A DNA stretch of 64,000 nucleotides from assembly GCA_021234155.1 (NCBI GenBank), contig JAJEKV010000064.1, forward strand, positions 7,940,001-8,004,000, in the 5' to 3' direction. The position numbers and the translations under genes were made by a program. Of this stretch, positions 53,206-64,000 are shown one piece after another. The notes beneath the pieces were generated by a model. It had not been told where the DNA came from. It did no database searches and saw only the letters and a list, made by a program, of their open reading frames with translations. Source of the DNA: Isoetes taiwanensis. Lineage: Eukaryota > Streptophyta > Lycopodiopsida > Isoetales > Isoetaceae. Each line of letters begins with the position of its first letter. Within the stretch, counting starts at the first letter, position 1.

Positions 53206-56200
53206 CATGCAACAACGAGAGTATATAATACGATAACCTTTTTCTTGATCACACTAGTATATTGCTATTGTTCATTTGTACATTCTATTCTATTCCCCGT
53301 GAACGTTAAAATTACGCCGCCCCACCCGCCTCATTTTATATATATCTACATAGGGGGTGACTTTTGAATTTCTTTAAAATTGATGCAAAATGTAAAAATG
53401 TAAGAAGCTAAGTCCGCTTTGAAGCACTGTGTAGAACCAAAGACGCCTTTAACCTTTAGATTACAAAAAAGTAACAAAACGAAAAACCCTTTATCCTAAC
53501 TAGAGGAGAAATACACTCGAACCTAGAATTACTCCAAATACCTTTCAAAACAATGAATGTAGTGAAAATCCACTTTGTGATATCCTTTTAGTCGCAAGAA
53601 TATCTGAGTGGATCATGAATGTCGAGTATTCACTCCAAAGAAAGAAGAATCTAGAGGGAAAAATGTATGGATTTTGATGCATATATATGGACAAAGTTTC
53701 ATGGAACCACATGGGTCGTGGAAAGATAGCAAACCGGGGATTGTTTCAGCCAATGGAAATCTATTCTATTCTATTCTAATAGCCCATAAAGGGTGCACGC
53801 TTAGAAATACTATTTAATACATCTCAATGAATACTACGACAAAATCATAGAAAAACCATGTGAAAAGGCATATAAATATATAAAAAATGGCCCCTTTGTC
53901 ATTGTGCTATATATGCTAGTTGGTCGCTAACATGGTATTCTTTAACTTTAGCACAAGAATGCAATAAAAGAAATAAACTTGGTATGGTATTAAATAGATA
54001 GATAGGGTTTTATACGTCCATTAGGACCCAAACAACAAGGGAAGGGAAAAAAAAATACAAAATAAAGATAATGTTAATGCTACTTAAGTTATCTAGACAT
54101 AGACAATTCAAGGATTGGAAGGCCATTGGTCTGGAATGATTGTTGCGCCTCCTCTGCACACCATCCCTTTCTTTTGCAGGAGGGTAGCCCTCACATTGCA
54201 AAAGTCGCGCTTACAATTACACACAATTGAAGAGGAGAGAGGTTCTACTATACTGGAGAAACTAGTCCCTCCGAGATGCTTGCCATGTTGAAGAACATGT
54301 AGGCGGAGAGAGCATCTTACAATTATGTTATCCCTCCAAATATCATATTCAGTCCCCGACCACTCAACAGGTGTATGTCATCGTATCACACATTTCCTAT
54401 ACTCCTTCTTCCTCAACCCTTAATACAATTCTTCATACAAGATAGTAATATTTTGTCAAGTTAGCATTCCTCTTATGCCTTGACATATACTTTGACACTA
54501 TATATTCATCCTCTTATATGGGTATATCTAAAAGTAGTTGTGGGTTTAAAAATAACTTTGAATGTGCAATCAAAATTGGTTTAGTATACAAAGCAAGGGA
54601 CCTGAAGTGATATTAGATAAGTATTTTTTGTTGTTCATTCTACTAAGACATCTCAACGTGCCGACCAAAGCCATGTAATGTACATTGATGAATTTTGGGC
54701 ATAATAAAGCTAGCCTTCAAACCATGTCAAAATTTATGATAGTTTTATTGTGGCAACTACTGTATTAACGAACCACTATGTATGCAATAAAAGTATTTCA
54801 TAAACCACAACTAGTTTTAATATACCACTATGGCATTAATAACTAGCATTGATAACCATGTCACAAACCACTATAGTTTTGACAAACCACTATGGCATGT
54901 GGTTTTTCTATCAAAGAAATTCATGCATAAAAACTACGCGGTACTATGGTTTTTTTATGTGATCTAATGCCGGTTAAATGTAGTAGTTCATTTTGGGCCC
55001 CTTGTGTATGTATGCAAACCCGATTATATCCAACAAAGTTTCTAAATTGACAAGCCAATTAACCCGACCAAATTGTTATGCCAAGATCGATGGGTTTGAA
55101 AAGGGCTTTTCCTACAAGAGCAACACGCTTTTATTGTTCAATGTGCATTAGGCGATACATGATAATCGCTTAAGAACATGCCTCTTTCTTCAAGTCGATA
55201 TAGAAGAGAGGTTGAAGAAAGAAGAGCTTATCAGAAAGCCAATTTGTTATGTTCCATTTCTATTGAAGTGACTAATACAATGTAATGTTTGATTTTGCTT
55301 TTCGAAAATTTTTGCATAGCTAACAGTTCAAATGGACAATATCATATATCACATCCCCAGAGATCCCGTGATATAAAAGAGAAGGAAGATGCTTTTGATG
55401 GCAAAAATATAGCATGCATGTTTGCCAATCGTTGTTATTTCTAAAGAGGCCCTGGATCATAAACAAGGTCCGATCAATCATGTCCGTAACGTAACATTGA
55501 AGAACGTACTGACTCGTTAAAATTGTATTGGATTTAAGAAGAATCGGCAAATGAGAATCGAATGGAAGATTGAGAAAAAAAAAAAAAAAAAAAAAAAACC
55601 TCTCATTGAGCTTGCCCACCGCTGCCGGGGAAACCGAGTCGCGGCGATGGAGTTACAACTTGATTTTGGGGGGTATTTGGCCCAAATGATAGCATGCATT
55701 ATGCAAGAAGTATTCGCTTCCAGATTTTGGAGCATGCGATTCGCCTTGCTTGCTCACGTAAAGGTTTATTCGACCTGCAGCTTCAATCAGCGATTGGGTT
55801 CTTAGAATTCAGAGGTTGAATTGGCTGGTCAATACCCTTGCCGGATTCATTATTCAACCCCGCAGCTTCAATCAAAACAGATTCGACCCGCAGCTTCAAT
55901 CAAAACAGACGCCATTGGGTTCTTAGAATTTAGAGGTTGAATTGGTGGGTCGAATAGCCCCTCGCCGGATTCTCGTGATCAAAAAAATAGGGACATGCAA
56001 AAAATACCACGCCGGTATTTGGTTTATGATTTTCCTCGAATCCATGTCCAATTCCGAGCCTATATTTCCTTCGCTATAATGCACGGAAGGATACATTCCA
56101 CTTCAAACATCACAAAAAAAAAAAAAAAAAAAAAAAAACTAGCAAAAAGCACAAGGCTTTTTTAGCAAGGTAGGATAGTTTTAATTAATCAAGTAATATC

Positions 56201-56460
56201 ATTATTGGCAAGATGACACATGTGAGGGAAGGAATATAACGATAATTAATATGCTTCAATACAATTTTGATAAAACATATGTGTTAAAGAGTTAGACAGA
56301 GCATGGACTAAAAGCAGCTTTGCATGGTCGATTTCATAGAGTAGGTTTAATGTTTACCCATAGGTGCATAAATGATTTCTCTTGTTCTTATATGTTGAAT
56401 GGTCAACACAAGAATCTCACTACATCATTTCATATTGGCTATCAATTATTATTACTCGTT
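53206..56460. other. No supported gene; A-runs and a local duplication
   Basis: AT-rich sequence without recognised genes. There are A-runs at about 55567-55590 and 56106-56130. A diverged direct repeat (CGACC(T/C)GCAGCTTCAATCA ... TTCTTAGAATT(C/T)AGAGGTTG) occupies about 55770-55860 and 55880-55980. The ORF on 54010-54201 minus is short and unrecognised. Confidence 0.45.
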
Positions 56461-58545
56461 CTTTTTTTTTTTTTTTTTTGAAGGACGCCAAGCTTTATTC
56501 ACCAACTAGAAACCAGAGTTAACATAAATGCAAAGACAGATTATAACCCCAAAGGGACAAACCGATCCAACCGAAAGCACAACCACCGCCTATGCAAAAG
56601 AATGAATCAAGGTAAGTATGCCGATCGCATTTCTTCTCTTGATCAAGAGAAGAACAATTGTAAGCCATAACAATTTTATCTTGCTCAATCAAGAACAACC
56701 TCATCCGCAGATCTATGCCCTTAAAGATAAACAACAACCTCCTTCTTCCATTGACCATAAAAGCCAGCCACATGCGAGATGAAAAGCTCAAGCTCGCTTG
56801 TTTGGGCCAAGCATCGATAGATAGCAAGCAAAATTTGCTGGCTAGATCGAGACGTGCCAAAAAGGGTCAACAACCAAGACCATGCCCGCCAAGCCTCTCA
56901 CACAAGAAAAATAATGCTCAATACTCTCAACCCTTTGCTGGCATAAAGGGCAGAGCTCAAATCCATTATCCATTTTATGGACTAACCTGTTGACTCGAGG
57001 CATCTATGGATCACTTGCCACCACAAAACTACTACTTTGGGGTGAAGTTTTATCCCATACCCATATCCAAACACTTTCCATTGTGGTCGAGGGACCAAGA
57101 TGCCATCTATTAGATGGAGGCAGGATTTCGTAATGCACAAGCAATTTATACACGTATGACACAAACCGCTCGGCCGGATATCCCGATGGCAACCCCATAT
57201 GACTACCTCAATCAGGACCGTAATCCTGTGGCAACAATGCAAGAATATGATTCCGCATTACTGTCCCATCTGTATAACAAGAACTTTGTTCTAAATGCTT
57301 CCCATGACATGAGATGATCGACCATACCAAGTCGCAATAGTATTGATACTAGCCGCTACCCATCGCCGGTGTGTCTTTGGATGAACAACCACACTTAGAG
57401 GCACATTCTCCTGAGGTCCCGCAAAGGAATCCACCAAAGATGGAGTGGGACAACCCGAAGACATGCCTCGATTAATATGGAAAGAGACCGACAAAGTCCC
57501 AAGTCGCAGCAACCCCTTTAGAAAGGGAGAAGCATTAGATACCTGGATGCATATGATAAAGCAAAAGCCCAAGGAAGGAGGGGCTTAATGGAGGCCTTAT
57601 GAAATGGGAGACAATGCTCAATCGACCGCACCAACAACCTCGTGCCGTGAGAATCATCCTTACCAATGAAAATCCTCCAAATGAACTTTGATATCATCAC
57701 CTTGCTTTGGAGGTGAAAATCCAACATACCAAGACCACCAAATTTTAGGTCTAATGCATTTCGCCAAGCTACCTTGACCACCGCCTCCTAACTCATTTCC
57801 ACCCCAAATAAAATTTCGACGATACGCACAATCTCCTCCATCTTACATCGAGCTAGTAAAGCGCACGCCATGTAGACATGAGTATTACTAAGAACACATT
57901 TAGCCACAAGATTCTACCGCATGGACATTTATCAGATTCCACCAAAACAAGTGCTTTTGCAACCCACTAATGATTTCATCCCAAGCATCTGAAGCGTAGA
58001 CATGAATTCCAACCGATACCAAGCAACTTTGTGGTATTGCCATGCGTAAGAATCTTCCAAGGATAGTCCAAAATACACAGGAGGGATGGGACTGTCCAAC
58101 GCCCACAAAGCTGCATATTTTTGCCACCCTACAAGAACTCCTGATGCTAAGGAGAATGTGTCTAATAATAGCTTAGCATTACGAAGATTCTCGCCTCAAG
58201 AATTAGGAACAAAAAGTGTCATCGCATATTGGTTACATACCTCTTGAGAACCATCGTCCATTGGGAGGCCTTGAATAACGCCATCTTGGGTAGCCACGGA
58301 GAAGAGCTGGGACAAGACTTCTGCCACAATTGTGAAAAGCAAGGGTGCTAAGGGACAACCCTGTCGAATTCCTCTACCCACTACAAAAATATCCGATGGC
58401 TCGCCCTGGAAAAGGACAGTAGATCTGGCTGATGTATGGAGCTTCATGACATTCCTTGTGAATGACTCCCCAAACCCAAGTGCAAGAAGACACTTCTCCA
58501 AGAAGCCCCAATCAACACTATCGTAGGCTTCTCTAACTCTATAGC
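56461..58545 (-). mobile_element. LINE (L1-type) retrotransposon, 5'-truncated, decayed
   Basis: Read on the minus strand from 58545: EAYDSVDWGFLEKCLLALGF and RGIRQGCPLAPLLFTIVAE (reverse transcriptase core), then QYA followed by a damaged position where the catalytic ADD motif is expected (near 58200). An MVKVAWRNALDLKFGGLGML block (57700-57781), KVFGYGYGIKLHPKVVVLWW and a C/H-rich LCPLCQQ...HYFSC block (about 56900-57080, zf-RVT type) follow. The element ends in AATAAAGC, GGCGTCC and a run of about 19 A (plus-strand T run at 56463-56480), a normal LINE 3' end. The endonuclease and first reverse-transcriptase blocks are missing, as usual for 5' truncation. Several frameshifts are present. 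Confidence 0.82.
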
Positions 58546-59306
58546 GAATACATTAGTAAAGTATTATGTTCCGAAAATCAAATCCTCACATATTAATGAT
58601 AGAAAAGGCTTGACCTAAGCATTCATGAAGCTTGGTGAATTGCTTAAGATATAGAAGAATTTTTTAATGAAAATTTTGATCTTGAACCTTGCACCGAAAG
58701 AGTTAAAAAAACTATTCTATTCTATTCTATTCTTTGAGATAAGTTTTATACTGTATCCACATGAACTGGTGAAAGATGAATAGGATTGTGTGCATATAAT
58801 CAATTAAATGTTTGCAGAGGGTCTAATATAGCCACGAATTTGGAAGCATAAGTCAACTTAATTTTATATTGTTTACTTGAAGCTGCAACACTCATAGCAC
58901 AATATTCTATGATTGTCTATGGTGGCATTATAGATCTAATTTGAGACATGATGGCTTAATAAATGTTGTATCATCATACTCTGTCAGCTCTAATTGAGCA
59001 ATTCAAAGAATTAATGTGCGGATGAAGATGTTTGGCATAACAGTAATAGAGAAGATGAGTTTGAAAGAACAAGATCAAGGATGCAACTTTGTCTATGAAC
59101 AAAGTGCATTTCTTTTTAAGGAGTTGTGAACGTTAATATTCCAATATACATGCTAAAACTACAATTTATGGTTATATCGCCATGTTAAGTTCGTATTTTA
59201 TGTTATGATTATATCGCCATAAATCATATATTGATGGTACCATTTGGTACAATAATCTTTGGTCTTTAGGCCGCTGCTTCATTAACCAGAGTATACTTGC
59301 ATATGA
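58546..59306. other. No gene seen
   Basis: AT-rich spacer with a CTATT microsatellite (CTATTCTATTCTATTCTATT) at about 58713-58732. Confidence 0.5.
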
Positions 59307-59434
59307 AGTGATTGCTACAACTCCTGTGAACATCCCCTGCAATGCTTCAATTACAGAGGGCTTTTTGAAGAAAAGCACATCCATAATAGTCCATGTAAGC
59401 AGGCTTTTGGTTGCCCAGACATTTGTGTTTAGAA
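59307..59434 (-). pseudogene. AMT2-type ammonium transporter exon fragment
   Basis: On the minus strand, after a TTTGCAG acceptor (exon first base 59434), the sequence reads (V)[20 protein letters not shown] then [22 protein letters not shown]. It then leaves the family at SYASILW, where AMT2 proteins have PGAG. LNTN, SLLTW and DVxFFxKPSVIxAxQGMxTGxV are characteristic of plant AMT2 ammonium transporters (membrane helix region after the mid protein). No neighbouring exon was found, and the frame after the match runs on to a stop near 59172 without homology. It is a single stranded exon, probably a gene relic; a distant true gene with very long introns is the alternative. Confidence 0.65.
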
Positions 59435-61415
59435 CTGCAAAGATGCATCGATGTTGGCAGCATATAAATCCCCTCTATTGAATCCTGCCTAACCAAACTA
59501 GAGCAGTCCTGCTCCTGCCAAAGTCAACAAGTTATTGTTTGGACAGAATTTCTCTCTTTCTTTATTCTTGAACAACCTGTTAGAGAGAGAAAAAAATAAT
59601 ACAAATTAGATGTTATTGAGACATGTACTGACATACATACAAAACAAAATGTATTAATATATAACATATATAGACATGTAAAGGAACATAGCATCAACAG
59701 AGCTATAGCAGGAGGAAGAGAATATCTTACACAAAAATTACTAAGTGTATTAATGTTTATCTACTAAGAGGGCCTAAGGGATTGGAGACCAGCTATGCCA
59801 TAAACAAATATCTTAGAAACTGCAGGGGTAAACACACAAGAAGCTAGGAAGGATAAGAATTTTGCCTTCTGGCATCCACATTTTGAGAATGAAGAAAGGC
59901 AATAAATAAACACTTAACGATTTGCAAAAAGAAATGATATCGTGGTATAATAGATTGAAGAAAAGAATAATATAGCGGTATACAAAATTCAGTGGCAGAA
60001 AAAGGTACCTCCGAGATGCTGCTCCTTAAGCATTTTGTTGCATATGTTGCTACTCCTATTACATAATTCTCACAAAGGGTTCCAAGCTAGACTCAACAAG
60101 AAGAAAAGACAAGTAAAAATCATAGGGAGGTAAGAGGCAAATTTCATCAGGCCTCCAAGATCAGGCCTCCAATACCAGAACTTTAGAATTTAGGCAGAAT
60201 ATTGCAACTTGATCGATGCAAAATAAGTTGAAGTTGGCCGCCATCTGAAGGATGAATTCTACCTGCAAGACGAAAAAAATGAACCAAGACTGCTAGAAAA
60301 AGATTCGCTTTTGCCCAAACCCAGATTAGAAGCAGATCCTGCTGGGTTCAGACTTCACCATGGCGGAGAAACCCAAAATGAAAGAACACATTGCACTATA
60401 GTAAATGAGAGAATATCATAGCCACATCAATACATATAAATAGAAGTTCAATGACTTACAAATTCAACATTTGAGCACATGCCCATAATCAGAATCAAAT
60501 ATGCAAATGATTCCAAAGATGCTTGATGCCATTTACTTAAAAGAAATGGACACAGATATGGCCATTAAAGGAAAAAAAGCCCGAGGCATGGCCATTTGCT
60601 TTTGCTAGGTTTGTGGAAGATTAGATCTAACATGCAAAATGGCTAACAAGGCTCCTTGCCATGGCGTGACCAAGCAATATGCAGCCAAAAACCTTTCAAC
60701 TTCGGCCAAACCACTTGGTTCGGCCGTTGAACAAAAGTGGCTCAATTGGGATCTCACTACCGACGAAAGGTTACAATAAACTCTTCCTAAATCGCACCAT
60801 CTCAGAAAGTATTGAGATGAGCCCAATACAAGCCGGATTCGATGCCGCAAAGTTGCATCGTAAAAGTTTCCGTGAAGACAACTATCCAATGTTATATTTT
60901 GTTGTATGATATCATCACCACCGAAAGATCCTTGTCTAAAGACATTTTACCAAAGAACCTCGCTAGACGCCCTAGTTGGTCATTAGAGTCCCAGATCTAA
61001 AAGTGGAAAACAACGGTCCCCAAAGCTTCAAGACTAAAGACCCATCATCCTCGCATCCAAAATGGATGAAGTCCATCATGGCATGCGTATAAAGCGAGTC
61101 CAACATGTTTACCTAGCTGAAAATCGATAATCTTTTCATCGGCATACAACCATTTCTTCCCCGACATTTCTCAAATATACCCATGAGAATACATAATCTC
61201 CAAAGTATTTCATGACAGGATTTTTCAAGCCGAGAACAAAATCATAGGGAGCAACACTTTCGTGATAATGAGCCAAGGAATATGGAAAATGCAATTGACC
61301 TCAAACTTGTCCTTAATGTATTCACAAGCCTTTGATTCGAGAGAGAATGTAGTAAAAGATGAAGTTTGGTCTTGAAGCTTGCAAACATATAATATCTTGC
61401 CGCCAGCTTGTTAGC
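59435..61415. other. No supported gene
   Basis: AT-rich. The ORF on 60605-60889 minus has no recognised motif. No further AMT2 exon and no transposon end was found. Confidence 0.45.
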
Positions 61416-61936
61416 TCAACGACCGATATAAAAAGCCGATGTTCTAAATTTAATTGTAGAGAATACGATTGGCATATGCTTCTTCCAACTTTGAACTCTC
61501 AATACCATCACCGCATACATGGCAAGTAGTACGAAAGCGTAATCATCATCAAAATTGTCAAATTCCTTGATATTGCCACTATATTCAGTATGGCCAGGAT
61601 CATAACCAAGTCCCAAACGCAAAGCTGGACAGAAACAGGATGTGCCTGTTTAGAAAAGATACAAGGACCTGTAAAACAATAAAAATATGGATCACAACTG
61701 ATATACCTTCCCTGAGTTCAAGAACTTGGTGTCCCATGTTTCCTCGTGGTAATCGCCCCATGTTTGCCTTCACCGTCCCACTCGAGCCTTCTCACCGCAC
61801 CTTCAACATCGACATCACATTGCTTAGAATCTCCTTGTAGTTTTTCAAAAACCTTGTAAAGCTTTTTATTTTCATAAGGATCAATCATTTGTTCATTTTC
61901 ATACACATTCACATTAAAATGACCATCATCCTCCAT
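61416..61936 (-). CDS. Hypothetical two-part gene, unidentified
   Basis: An ATG at 61934-61936 opens 72 codons (MEDDGHFNVNVYENEQMIDP, then YENKKLYKVFEKLQGD...) to a stop at 61718. A further open stretch at 61416-61622 reads RLGLGYDPGHTEYSGNIKEF then DNFDDDYAFVLLAMYAVMVL. The acidic first part and ordinary amino-acid use look coding, but no family is recognised. A splice between the parts is possible and unproven. Alternative: transposon ORF1 remnant. Confidence 0.25.
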
Positions 61937-63076
61937 GGTACATTAGAGCGAGACAAACCATACCATCGAAGTTGGGATAGCGAAGTTCAGAACAGCAAGG
62001 GAAGAGTAGAAGGGTCGATGAAGCACGGCTATGGCTGTCGGACACCTTCACTTAAGTATATGCACCCAAACCTTCGGTGAATCGATTGGCTAAGACATTC
62101 GATACGGCATCCTTTATAATGGAGTCCCCAATAAGCTAGCTCTCATTTAAGAAGATGAAGGAATCGGTGCAACCAAGCAAAGGCGGAAGAAAGGAGATGC
62201 CCCGACCATGATCAATTATCTTCGATTTCGATCTCGAATGCCGCCCACAAACGAAGAGGGAACAAAAGAAAGAAAAAAAAGACCTGACTGAGCGAGAGAC
62301 ACCTTAGAAGAAAGAATCGATGCGAAGCTGAGGAAATCCATCTGATTTGTCGTATCTCTGAATCCGTTTCTTGAAATACGTGGAATTTTATAAACACTAG
62401 GATTAGTATCTAACGGTTTGAAATACAACACGTCATCTCCATGTCAGAAATACTGATGTGGACATGCGATGTGGATAGGCTAGAAATGCAGGAAGTGTTG
62501 TAGGCTTGGTAGGGCTGGTGTGCTAAAAAACATTAAAGGTCATTTCCATAAAAGACACTTGTAAATTTATAATACATGTGAACCAAAGGCATTTTTGGTA
62601 CTTTTCATTGATTGGATCCCATATGCGTATTGATCTCAATAAAAATCCATTCAATTCAATTTAATCCCTAGAAACTTACCGTTTTCATTAGTTCGTTATG
62701 ATAACTGCTAGAATAATTATTGGTGTGAATTTCTTTTTGATTGAATTTGTTATTTTAGCCACTATCTGTTTTGTATATGTGAATGCAATCTTTACCAAAT
62801 CTGTTTATGTTGAATTTTGAATATAACTATCAATTGGTGCAAGATAATTTAATCATAACGGAGAAGGTGCTAAAAGTTAAATGTTGGTGTGAACCTATCT
62901 ATGTACATTAACTCTGTCATTACACTTACAACTTGTGAGAACACTCATAGGCCTAAAGTCCATGTCCCAAACTTTTGCCTTCAAGTTTGCGTTCATGCTT
63001 TATAAGTGCTAAGTCTTACCAATTCAAACATTGAAGGTGAGGATATTTCTTTTTTTTTTGTTTTGTCTTTTTTCCA
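61937..63076. other. No supported gene
   Basis: Possible 5' flank of the preceding hypothetical gene (minus) and 3' flank of the kinase. A T-run (TTTTTTTTTG) lies at about 63052. Nothing else recognised. Confidence 0.4.
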
Positions 63077-64000
63077 TCATTCGTGGCTGAATGGCGCGGA
63101 AGAAGCATTGCTGCTGCCGCTGGGCCAAAAGTAGTGTACAGAGTCGGGCGAGTAAAGCTCCTTTACACACTCAGCTCCATATCCATTTTCTATCAAAGCT
63201 TGGAGCTCTTGTGCGACTTGCTGCATGTTGGGCCGATCTTCTCGTTCAGGAGCAAGGCACCTCATTCCTAATTCCCCCACCACTTTCACCATCTCCTCCA
63301 CCCTTTCACTCTCCGACACCCTCAAATCCGGGTCTATTATTTCCTCAAAACCTCCTTTTTAACAACCTCTCCACCGCCATAGCCGCCAGATTTATATCCC
63401 TTTTTATCTCTCGATAAATCCACCGCCACTTTGCCACTGATCAGTTCCATCAAAACAACTCCAAAACTATAAACATCGCTTTTGTCAGTCAGCTGATAAT
63501 ACTGGTGATATGCTGGGTCGAGATAACCAGGTGTACTTGCGGGCCGTAGAAATGTGGGTTTGTCCAAGCGCAACATCTCTTGATAGTCCAAAATCGGCCA
63601 GCTTAGCATGAAAATTAGAATCCAGAAGAATGTTGGCAGATTTAACATCCCTGTGGAAAATTGGGGGTTTCACTTTGAAATGCAAATATTCCAAAGCCTG
63701 TGCAATTTCATACGCCACTTTTATTCTGGTAAACCAGTCCAACTTATCCTTGTAATCCCCGTGCAGATGTTCTTCTAGGGTTCCATTTGCGATAAATTCA
63801 TATATCAAAAGAAACTCACCTCTGTATTCGCAGTAACCAAGGAGCAGAACGAGATTGGGGTGAACAGCTCGGGATAACATCTGAATTTCTGCCCTAAACT
63901 GTTGAATGCATTGGGTGTGGAACCTGTTTAGTCTTTTAACCGCCACAATCTGGCCATCTTTTAGCCTTCCTTCGTAGACCATTCCAAAACCCCCTATTCC
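63077..64000 (-). pseudogene. LRK10L-type receptor-like kinase, kinase domain with two frameshifts, cut by window edge
   Basis: The window edge falls in the glycine loop (GIGGFGMVYEG at 63967-64000, minus). Then follow VAVKRL (ATP lysine), [68 protein letters not shown] then [30 protein letters not shown] and a PEREDRPNM block. It ends SSAPFSHE at a stop at 63077. Domain order and the YEFIxNGTxxxHLHG and [20 protein letters not shown] wording fit the leaf rust 10 locus-like receptor kinases. Frame breaks occur near 63527 (after THISTA, before STPGYLD) and near 63350 (before EEIIDPDL); each is a one-base event. Catalytic residues are all encoded if the breaks are sequencing errors. Otherwise the gene is dead. 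The ectodomain lies outside the window. Confidence 0.75.

Overview
The window is plant nuclear DNA. Evidence: a spliced wall-associated-kinase-like receptor gene, an LRK10L-type receptor kinase, fragments of nucleobase-ascorbate transporter, AMT2-type ammonium transporter and extensin-like genes, a Ty3/gypsy chromovirus, CACTA transposons with DUF4218/DUF4216 transposase, and L1-type LINEs. Protein genes are few and nested transposons many, which suggests a large repeat-rich plant genome. I cannot name the species; a gymnosperm or another large-genome land plant is possible.

Layout. 0-4.7 kb: three different tandem arrays that all carry the same near-palindromic core (AAATTGGGCG, two bases, CGCCCAATTT), with a 511-codon unidentified ORF on the minus strand between the first two. 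4.8-8.6 kb: a decayed plus-strand gene resembling the transposon-associated DUF7869 family. A 750-bp miniature LTR retrotransposon in tandem form (LTR-internal-LTR-internal-LTR, perfect 5-bp target duplication) is inserted into its last codons. 8.8-10.9 kb: a CACTA terminus against a 5'-truncated CACTA transposase with two clean small introns. 11.5-12.2 kb: an extensin-like fragment and a nucleobase-ascorbate transporter first exon. 13.2-23.2 kb: a GC-rich tandem satellite with a unit of about 1.12 kb. 23.2-25.1 kb: simple repeats, a 176-codon ORF and a MITE. 25.5-32.6 kb: a CACTA-like region with ACGTCGTT/AACGACGT palindromes, a second broken copy of the transporter exon, two decayed unidentified multi-exon genes and a clear CACTA-type terminus at 32589. 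32.6-38.0 kb: AT-rich with no supported gene. 38.0-42.5 kb: a 5'-truncated, frameshifted Ty3/gypsy chromovirus (minus). 43.0-45.4 kb: an apparently intact WAK-like receptor kinase gene (plus, two exons). 45.8-48.1 kb: a LINE fragment split by a 541-bp foldback element, then a second DUF7869-type pseudogene (minus). 48.1-56.4 kb: mostly unassigned, with local duplications and microsatellites. 56.5-58.5 kb: a 5'-truncated LINE (minus). 59.3 kb: one AMT2-like exon. 63.1-64.0 kb: the kinase domain of an LRK10L-type receptor kinase (minus) with two frameshifts, running off the window edge.

The only gene that looks functional is the WAK-like kinase. Almost everything else is mobile DNA, captured exons or tandem repeats. 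The strongest unusual signals are the tandem miniature LTR element with candidate Pol III boxes, the shared palindromic core in three unrelated arrays, and the twice-present transporter exon beside CACTA-type repeats. All assignments come from reading the sequence by eye; no database search was run.
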